Assembly (NCBI GenBank): GCA_018894105.1
Contig: CM032122.1
Coordinates: forward strand, 21,115,674 to 21,179,673
Direction of reading: 5' to 3'
DNA length: 64,000 bases
Source: Jacaranda mimosifolia
Lineage: Eukaryota; Streptophyta; Magnoliopsida; Lamiales; Bignoniaceae
How positions within the stretch are numbered: position 1 is the stretch's first letter; each line of letters begins with the position of its first letter. Position numbers and translations under genes: made by a program. Shown one piece after another: positions 57,004 to 64,000 of the stretch. The notes beneath the pieces are model-generated. The model searched no databases, was not told the origin of the DNA, and saw only the letters and a program-made list of their open reading frames with translations.

Positions 57004-57076
57004 GAGGATGTAGCTCAGATGGTAGAGCGCTCGCTTTGCATGCGAGAGGTACGGGGATCGACACCCCGCATCTCCA
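57004..57076 (+). tRNA. tRNA-Ala (UGC)
   Basis: 73 nt. Box A is TAGCTCAGATGGTAGAGC. The anticodon arm is CTCGC-TTTGCAT-GCGAG, with TGC at positions 34-36. The T arm is CGGGG-ATCGACA-CCCCG. The acceptor stem is GAGGATG with CATCTCC and discriminator A. Position 2-71 is an A-C mismatch (plant Ala tRNAs usually start GGGG), and the T-loop begins A instead of T, so it may be a slightly impaired copy. GTGTTTTTG follows, with a T run for polymerase III termination at 57080-57084. Confidence 0.9.
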
Positions 57077-57087
57077 GTGTTTTTGAT

Positions 57088-58654
57088 GTTGGACCTTTTA
57101 TTGTCGGCCCAGAGTTGCCCACAACCATAACAATTAAACGAAAATAAAAAAAAAAAGAGGAGGTTCTACAATTTTTTTTTTTTTACTTTTCTAATTTACA
57201 TGAAGACAAATAATTGAGATGTTCCTTTTTTCATTTTTCTTTTCCTTTGTCCTTTTGAAGGCTAATGATTTTCCATATTTTTTGTGTTCTAATAATGCAA
57301 AGAAAATTGTTAATGTGGTTCGATTTTATTTTGCGGTGTATTTGTAGATTTCTTTTTTAGCAAAACGATCCAATAGATTAATACGTACATAAAGCAGCAA
57401 TGAAAAATTAACACTAGATCTAATAAATATCAATTATATTAATATCCAGACGTGATCGCAGTTAAATCAAGAGTCTTGGAAATTTTATTTTTGACACTTG
57501 AACTAATATTCTTGTTGTAGACAAATTGGTGACCAACTAATGTGTCTTGATAAAACTGGGTAATGATTAAGATACAATTATACAAACACTAAAATGTTAG
57601 TGATTTTTATTTTATTTTTTAATCTTGGTCAAAATTCACTTATCTTTTTTAAAAATATTATTGTACTAGATCTAGTGATTCTTATTATTTTTTATGGGAT
57701 TTTGTTTTTCAATCAAATACACGTGACCTGTAATTTTGAACAAAATTCTGTGATTTTTGAAATTACATTTTTTGACCCATAAAAATTACTCTACTCATCA
57801 ATTAAATAATGTGACTATACTATTGTTGTGAATTAGCAGAGCATTTATTTATTTAGGCATTATTAGATAAATTATCAAATATTAAATATATAAATAACGA
57901 TGTTAAGTCATGTGTTAAAACTAGTAAGAGATTAGGGAAGAATAAAACTGAAAAGACATAATTTGTATAATTTTACTCAATTGAAAAGTTCACACTCATC
58001 GACTGATATAATAAATTCATTATATGGAAAAACCATGGATGCTACGATTTGTTTGGTTAAGTCCGAAGAAGCTCTGTTTCCATGCTAAGATTTGGGCAAG
58101 TCTCTCTGGTCTCCAAACTAAAGATCAAACTTTTTCCATCTAAGATTGCATAAAAACAAAACTTGAGTTAGAGTGTGAGTTCTATGTCTTATGAAACGTT
58201 CGGTTCTATTTTTAAAAATAAAATTCTTAAAATGTCTAGATAAAATAAGTTATTAGAACTTATAAAATGTTAATTATTACAATTTTATGATTAATATAGT
58301 TAAAATTAAAAGACTTTGTTAAGATTTTAAAAATAAATTAAGAACTCTTTACTTTTCTTAAAAAATTTATAAGATCGTAACATTTTATTTTGAGAACTTG
58401 TAATTTTTTCAAAAAATAAATTTGTAAACACTTCTTATAAAATGTCTTAAAGAATTTATAAGTTCTCTCAAACACTCTCTCGATCAAATCATACACACAC
58501 CCACATCAGAGGTATTTTTGGGTTCGAACTCCAAATTTCATATTTATATGTGTGAGAGACGATGTCATTACACCAATTAATTAATCACTTGACAAATCAT
58601 TATTTATGTTTAAATACAAAACATTTCAAATTATAAGTACTTACATCATGTAAA
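57088..58654. other. AT-rich stretch with homopolymers
   Basis: Poly-A and poly-T tracts lie near 57144-57184. No gene is supported. It contains the SINE-like segment at 58515-58576. Confidence 0.6.
58515..58576 (-). repeat. tRNA-like (SINE-type) sequence, minus strand
   Basis: The minus strand reads TGGTGTAATGACATCG (box-A-like) and, about 30 bases on, GGAGTTCGAACCC (box-B-like). The arrangement resembles 21253-21319. No tail or target duplication was fixed. Confidence 0.4.
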
Positions 58655-58659
58655 CTAAC

Positions 58660-58838
58660 TGATAACAATACGCTTGACATAGTTTCCTAACTCATTTAGA
58701 ATTGATTGAGTTCCTTAATTTGTGTATATCCTTAATTCCGCATCAATCATTTTCCTTAATTCTTTATGGACTATTAACTTGTTATCACTTTCTCATATTG
58801 CTTATAATTTGAATACTATGTAAAGTGAAGCATTTACA
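58660..58838 (+). repeat. Copia E 5' LTR, short
   Basis: It runs from TGATAACAATACGCTTGACA to AGCATTTACA, 179 bp. The right border is fixed by the primer-binding site. The left border is the nearest sensible TG and cannot be checked without the partner LTR. Confidence 0.5.
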
Positions 58839-58850
58839 TGGTATCAGAAC
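58839..58850 (+). other. Copia E primer-binding site
   Basis: TGGTATCAGAAC matches the initiator-Met tRNA site TGGTATCAGAGC at 11 of 12 positions. Confidence 0.9.
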
Positions 58851-58930
58851 GGTCTCTATTGTAATGAGAAGTCTCTTTTGATCCTTTCTATTTTTTTTTT
58901 TGTTTTCTTTTCACCAGTACAAAATCTCAA

Positions 58931-59793
58931 ATGGCTGACCAAACAACTTTCCAAAACTCCTCTATGTCAAACTTAGCCACTCCTTTCACAATATAAGTTC
59001 ATCGCCCGCATCATCTTTTGCCATGGGACTGTGATGCAGCCATCGTACCTAATTTCCTTTAATCCTGCTTCTCAATTGTCTCTGAAATTGATAGGAGGCA
59101 CAAAATACTCCACATGGCATTCACCACTCTGTTCTTTGGCTACGATAGATATCTTGTTGTACATTGACGACACCTTTGAACATCCTATAAAGCATCTTTG
59201 AGACAACAATGACCTTGAGGACATCAATACTCACTACAAAGTATGGCAATGCCAAGATAGCCTTGTTCGCAATGCTATCATGGCATTTGTCAGTCACTCT
59301 ATTGCTCCATTAATAATCGAAACAAGCATGGAAATGTTGCAGAGGATGTATGCCAGCAAATCCCAATCTTGGATCTTTAGCCTTCGTAAGTATCTTATCC
59401 AATCTCAGGAAAAATTCCCAACAAGTGGGTGACCATATGAGAGAGATTAAATCCATTGCTGATGATCTTACTGCTAGTGGCTCATCAATAAACCAATGCA
59501 TAATTGGTCATCAAAGTTCTAAGTAGACTTGAGTACTCCAATTATAAAGTAATTTCTACTACAATTAGTACTCATCATAATCCCATATCTTTCGAGGAGT
59601 TATATGGCAAACTTCTTTCTCATGAAGTCTCCATCAATCACTTACAACCAAGAAGTGAAACTCCTGCTATTACTACTCAAATTAATAAGCACACCAACAA
59701 CAACCAATCAAAGGGATGTAACAACCATAATCAGTAGAGAAGAGATAATCTAACATTTACCAATTTTTCGTCTACCAACCACACATCTTTAGA
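58931..59793 (+). pseudogene. Copia E gag, broken and interrupted
   Basis: The start is the ATG at 58931 (MADQTTFQNSSMSNLATPF). The frame then breaks and resumes as NPASQLSLKLIGGTKYSTWH and VWQCQDSLVRNAIMAFVSHS. 59504-59737 reads RLEYSNYKVISTTISTHHNP and FEELYGKLLSHEVSINHL, typical of copia gag. The knuckle region lies after the insertion, at about 61235-61310, where CNKYDHKAK-like residues appear over two frames. Confidence 0.85.
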
Positions 59794-61167
59794 GGGCAAA
59801 TTGCATTTTACCCCCCCATGAGAAAAAAAAAGAGCAAAAAATTCCCTTATGAAAAAAAAATAGGCAATGCACCTCCTCGTAATTCTAAAAAATAGGCACA
59901 CTGCCTCCCCTTCGTGACTTGCAGCAGTTTAGCCATAATTTCAATATATTTTCAATTTTATTTATTTATTTTGTTTAAATATATATATTCATCTCCTTCA
60001 TACCAATTTTTTTATTTTTAAATTTAAAAACTATTTTTAATTTCTAATTTATTCTTTTTTTATTTATATATATTATATATTATATATACAAATATAAATA
60101 TAAAATATATAATATAATAAACGTAATATAATATATAATATAATACATTATAAATGCATAAATATATTTATGTATATATTTATACATAATATATATTAAT
60201 AAATAAACATTTTATATTATATTTTATCTATAAAATTTAAATAACTTTTGTTTATATCTTTTTTTTTCTAATTATTTATTTCAAATTAAATATTATATAT
60301 ATTTATGAACATATATATGTATATATATTATATTTATATACATATATATTTTTTATAAGATATTTATATTTATATATTTATTACCATATATATATGATAA
60401 TATATACATTATAATACATATACTATATGATACATAATAATATATAATACATACATGATAATATATATATAATTATTTAATAATCTACCCTCCAACCCCA
60501 CCCTTCAACCCACCCCCATCCCCTCTCCCCAAACCTTACGGGTTTCCATGGCAGCCATGGCCGTGGCTGCGATAGCAACATTATGGCTAGGTCTGGCCAC
60601 TGGCCACCATATTCTCAGGCGGCCATGGAGGCCACCTCTGTTACCGCCGCAAAGGCGACATCCATGGCCGCCTGCAAATGTGGCCATGTTGTCGCTTGTA
60701 GGAGAAGGTCGCCATGGCAGCATTCACTAGCGGCCATGGCTGCTACTCGCGAGGTAGGGGAGGGTTAGGTGGGTTGTTGGGGGGTAGGTAGTGGGTTTAT
60801 ATATATGTATATAAATATGTATATATAATAGATATCCATATATTTTATTTTATACATAAATATGTGTATGTAGGTGTATATATATATATTATATTTTATA
60901 TTTTTTTATAGATAAAAGTAATTTGAACCGTCAATTTTTTTCAATAGATCCAACAGTTGATATTCAGGGGCAAAATTGATATTTCATCAGCAAAAACCTT
61001 ATAACCAACCTCACTTGCCGCGCGTGATTTGCACTGCCAGTCAGAGGGGGGTAATTTGCTATTTCTTTAAAAATATAAGGAGGGACACTGCCTATTTGTT
61101 TTTCATGAGGGTTTTTTTTTTTTTGCTCTTTTCCATTTTCACAGGGGGGCAAAACCTAATTCGCCCT
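59794..61167. mobile_element. Mutator-like foldback element with GC-rich core
   Basis: ATCTTTAGA flanks both sides (59785-59793 and 61168-61176). The left end is GGGCAAATTGCATTTTACCC. The right end read inward is AGGGCGAATTAGGTTTTGCC. The inverted similarity runs inward for about 130 bp through AAGAGCAAAAA and AAATAGGCA blocks. If the terminal A is counted in the element, the duplication is 8 bp. AT-rich arms surround a GC-rich centre (60480-60790). It has no transposase. It sits in copia E gag, and the host sequence continues across it. Confidence 0.85.
60480..60790. other. GC-rich inverted-repeat core of the foldback element
   Basis: About 310 bp, strongly GC-rich between arms that are mostly A and T. 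It has six CCATGG sites in 193 bp (first at 60546, last at 60733). Its two sides are partly complementary: GCAGCCATGGCCGTGGCT on the left, GCGGCCATGGCTGCTAC on the right, with CTACCCTCCAACCCCACCC outside on the left and GGGTTAGGTGGG outside on the right. Open frames on both strands are by-products of this composition. A captured, inverted gene fragment is possible but not shown. Confidence 0.6.
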
Positions 61168-61319
61168 ATCTTTAGACGAAAACATTACTACTCTCCTTGA
61201 CCCATCATACTCGGCTAAATAACCAACCAAAGCATACAATACCAACTCTGTAACAAATATGATCACAAAGCAAAAGTTAGTCATTTCAAAGCTACCAATT
61301 CTTTGAGGCTCAAGCTAAT

Positions 61320-62400
61320 CTTGTTTATTGAGTATCGAACAACAAAAATTTTAGTAACTCATGGTTCATCGATTCAATAGCCTCGCACAATATAACAAAA
61401 AATTCCAATACTTTACAATCAGTTACAACATCTCTAACAATGATGAGATCACTATTGGTGAAGGTAACAGATCTCATTTTTTGTTACTAAATTTTGTCGC
61501 CAAAATTTGACATCAGTAACATTTTTTTCCCTTGATCTTGTCATGTGAAGAATTTGAGCATAGGGTCATGTCTTCTGTGAGGCCAAAGCAAGGATGATCT
61601 CAACGAATAGCCATCGAACAAATTACCTGTCAAACTCGCTTCTTCATCATTTTAGGCTCACTTTGTTGCCTCTCCATTATCTGCCACGCATCTCTAGTGT
61701 CTTGTCTCGGCCGTCCTCAACCTCATATAATTAGAGTTTTTATGTCATCATTTCACTTGCAAGTGTCCAGTAAACATCTTTTTAGTTTTTGCAATTCATG
61801 CTTATGTAATAAGAGTCATCACCTAGCATTTGGCGATAACTAAATCACAAATACTAAGCCTTTTGTTCTATATTATGATGTTTGGGGTCCTTTGCCATTT
61901 TCCTCATTTGATAACTTCAAATTTTATGTTATATTCGTTGATCATTTTACCAAGTACACTAGGTTATTTCCTACTGAGTATACTTTTTTTTTAAGCATAA
62001 AAGAAGTATAAATATGATGTTACTGAAATTTTTATAAATTTATGATAGATGGTTCAAACTTATTTCAATACCTTAATTGCCATGCTTTATACAAACAGGT
62101 GTATTGAGTATCTTAGTTTGTAGTCTATGCTATTTAAATATGGGATCCGACATCTTGTTAGTCCCCCATACACTCCGCAATTAGTTTGTACTGTGGAAAG
62201 AAAATATCAACAAATCATTGAAATAACTTTGACGTTACTATATCATGCTTCCATTTCTCTCAAGTTCTGGTCTCTTGCTTATCAAACTACAGTGTATCTA
62301 ATCAATAGGCTAATAACTCTACTACTTCATCACAAATCACTTTTTTAAACTTTCTTTCATCAATCTCCTAATCACTACAAATTACATGTCTTTGGATGCT
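61320..62400 (+). pseudogene. Copia E protease and integrase, broken
   Basis: The protease site reads WFIDSIASHNIT near 61360-61400, with isoleucine in place of the catalytic DSG glycine. The integrase shows DVWGPLPFSSFDNFKFYVIF and VDHFTKYTRLFP near 61885-61975. At 62127-62348 it shows SPPYTPQ, VERKYQQIIEIT and FWSLAYQTTVYLINR. The QNGVAE part is altered. Many stops separate these parts. Confidence 0.85.
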
Positions 62401-63030
62401 TATGCTATCCCTGGCTAAAACTATACACTAATAACAAGACTTAACCCAGATCTCATCTTTGTCTTTTCAAGGAATACTCCTCTTCAACAAATAGCTATGC
62501 ATATTTTGATTTGCTTATGATTAAAATTTAATTTCTCTATAAATGTTGTTTGTTGAAAATATTTTTCCTTCTGCTACTAACCAATTGCAACTTCTTCATG
62601 TTTCCATATCTACTATCCAACATGGGTGGATCCTCTAACTTTAATCCCTTCACCTCCTAAGTAGACTTCTACTCACAATAATTTACTAATACCCCTTTTG
62701 CCAGCTGATCCTTGTCCCTTAGCCACTTGTGAGGTGTCATCTTCTCCTGTATCGCCATTTGCTACTCCTACCTCAGTCACTCAGCTACGTGATCCTTCAG
62801 TTTCATCATTCATTGGCTCTCTCTCATCTAGCCATCAACCCACATCTATCCTTTAATATCTCACGCAATCTATATTTTCTTAATTCCTCGGATCCTCCTA
62901 ACCAACCTGCTCCTCTGTAACCATCCAGAATGGTGACCTCATTAAAATATATATATAACCATAGCCAATCTTTTTTTATCTTTCCATGTCTTTCTTAGGT
63001 ACTTTACCATTAGCTCCTCATCCTTTTCAT
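62401..63030 (+). pseudogene. Copia E integrase tail and linker
   Basis: Serine- and proline-rich, in mixed frames. It corresponds in position to the variable linker between integrase and RT of copia elements. An open frame of 63 codons at 62729-62920 lies inside it and has no separate support. Confidence 0.5.
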
Positions 63031-64000
63031 TAAGCTAATAAGCATCCAGATTGGCGTGTAGCCGTGAAAGAGAAATATGATGCTCTATCAGAAATAAAAC
63101 TTGGTCTCCGGTCCTTTACACAATCTCTAAAAATGTCATCTGCTGTAAATGGATTTTCTGGGTAAAGCAAAAAGTCAATGGTTCTATTAAACACTACAAG
63201 ACATAATTAATTACAAAAGGCTTTCTTCAAAGACCTGGCATTCATTTTAACTCTACATTTAGTCTGGCATATCAAGCATGCTATGATTTGACTAATCCTT
63301 TAATTTCTTTATTCATCTCTTTCAGGTGGCCCTACATCAACTTGATGTTAACAATGTTTTTTCTCTAAGGCACTTTGTAGGAGATTGTATAAATCGAATT
63401 GCCGCCAGGTTTATCAACTCTCGATATATATCCAAATGATGTATACCTTATCGACAAATCCATCTATAGCCTTTATTAAGCTCCGCGATTGTGGTATAAT
63501 AAGCTTAAAGGCTTTCTTATCTCTTGTGGGTTAATCTAGAACACTCTGACTGCTCATTGTTAATATATTGTAAACTATGTGCCTTGGTATTTATGATGGT
63601 ATATGTTGATCATGATATTGTGGTTACTAGTTCTTCACCTCTGTATATCCAAAATATTATCAAGCTTTTGAGCATTTGATTATCTATCAAGGATCTATGC
63701 TAGTTACAATTCTTTTTGGGCATAGATGTCATTCAATTCCTCACACCAACTATTTAATTCTTACATAGAGTAATTACATAGTTGAAATCCTTAAATCACT
63801 TCAACATATTGGAAGCTGAAGGTTTGCCACTCTCATATCAACTATTGAAGTTTTATCTCTTACTGATGGTTTTGATCCAGCCAATGCAAAGATTAATAGA
63901 CAAGTTATTAGAGCTCTTCAATATCTCAGTGTCGCCTAACAATATCTGTTTCTTTAATGATAGATTGGTGCGATTTCAATGTTGCCCTTTAGTTAAGCAT
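63031..64000 (+). pseudogene. Copia E reverse transcriptase, broken, runs off the edge
   Basis: In mixed frames it shows traces of the W-x-x-A-M-x-x-E-x-x-A-L start (63045-63090), VKQKVNGSIK (63165-63195), an ARLVTKGF-like stretch, HQLDVNN (63335-63360) and the active-site box, which reads YVDH instead of YVDD (63602-63613). The last catalytic aspartate is therefore lost by a GAT-to-CAT change. The window ends inside the thumb or connection. Confidence 0.85.

Larger units (their letters stand above)
58660..64000 (+). mobile_element. Copia element E, 5' part, runs off the right edge
   Basis: A short 5' LTR (58660-58838) and a primer-binding site (58839-58850) precede decayed gag, protease, integrase and RT in the copia order. 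Frameshifts and stops occur throughout. A 1374-bp foldback element (59794-61167) interrupts the end of gag. The short LTR and the gag start (NPASQLSLKLIGGTKYSTWH) recall the Ale-type copia lineages. RNase H and the 3' LTR lie outside the window. Confidence 0.88.

Noticed and set aside
56893..57147. Open frame of 84 codons across the tRNA gene
   Set aside because: It overlaps tRNA-Ala and has no domain, so it is incidental.
60505..60768. Three overlapping alanine/proline-rich open frames
   Set aside because: All three arise from the same GC-rich inverted core. Frames on both strands are equally open, so none is favoured as a gene.

Overview
This window is nuclear DNA of a flowering plant, most likely a eudicot. 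It is AT-rich and full of LTR retrotransposons of the plant Ty1/copia and Ty3/gypsy types, and it carries hAT, CACTA, Harbinger-like and Mutator-like DNA elements. Only two host genes can be defended. One is an intron-containing NPF (NRT1/PTR) transporter at 53233-55990. The other is a tRNA-Ala(UGC) at 57004-57076. The species cannot be named from the sequence alone.

Layout. 1-10256 (minus): the 5' part of a decayed Ty3/gypsy element, gag to RNase H, with its probable 5' LTR at 9331-10256 and its 3' part off the left edge. A 3.96-kb hAT transposon (230-4189) has cut its RNase H domain in two and left an 8-bp target duplication. 12599-12869: a Harbinger/Tourist-type MITE with a TAA duplication. 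13714-19708 (plus): a complete but inactivated copia element A with both LTRs. 20113-21622: a non-autonomous CACTA element. 25569-26270: a hAT-type MITE. 27744-32794 (minus): copia element B. 34913-39968 (minus): strongly decayed copia element C, which holds a Mutator-like element (36510-37794), which in turn holds a hAT-type element (36702-37363). 40139-41423: a probable solo LTR. 42432-43365: another non-autonomous hAT element. 45615-50888 (minus): copia element D, the same family as B. 58660 to the right edge (plus): copia element E, interrupted by a Mutator-like foldback element (59794-61167).

The host-like segment runs from about 43.4 to 58.6 kb, with copia D inside it. The NPF gene has a TATA box, five coding exons, the first only the ATG, and a continuous 579-residue frame. 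The tRNA lies about 1 kb downstream. Fragments on either side of copia D (44617-44874 and 51085-51327) may be exon remnants of an unrecognised gene or pseudogene.

All the transposon proteins found are broken, mostly by changes that look like C-to-T or G-to-A transitions, as expected for old methylated plant repeats. I found no CRISPR array, operon or prokaryotic system, and no convincing new biological system. The most informative content is the set of base-exact element boundaries and target duplications, the nesting order, the GC-rich promoter-proximal repeats in the LTRs of copia B and D, and the GC-rich core of the foldback element in copia E.
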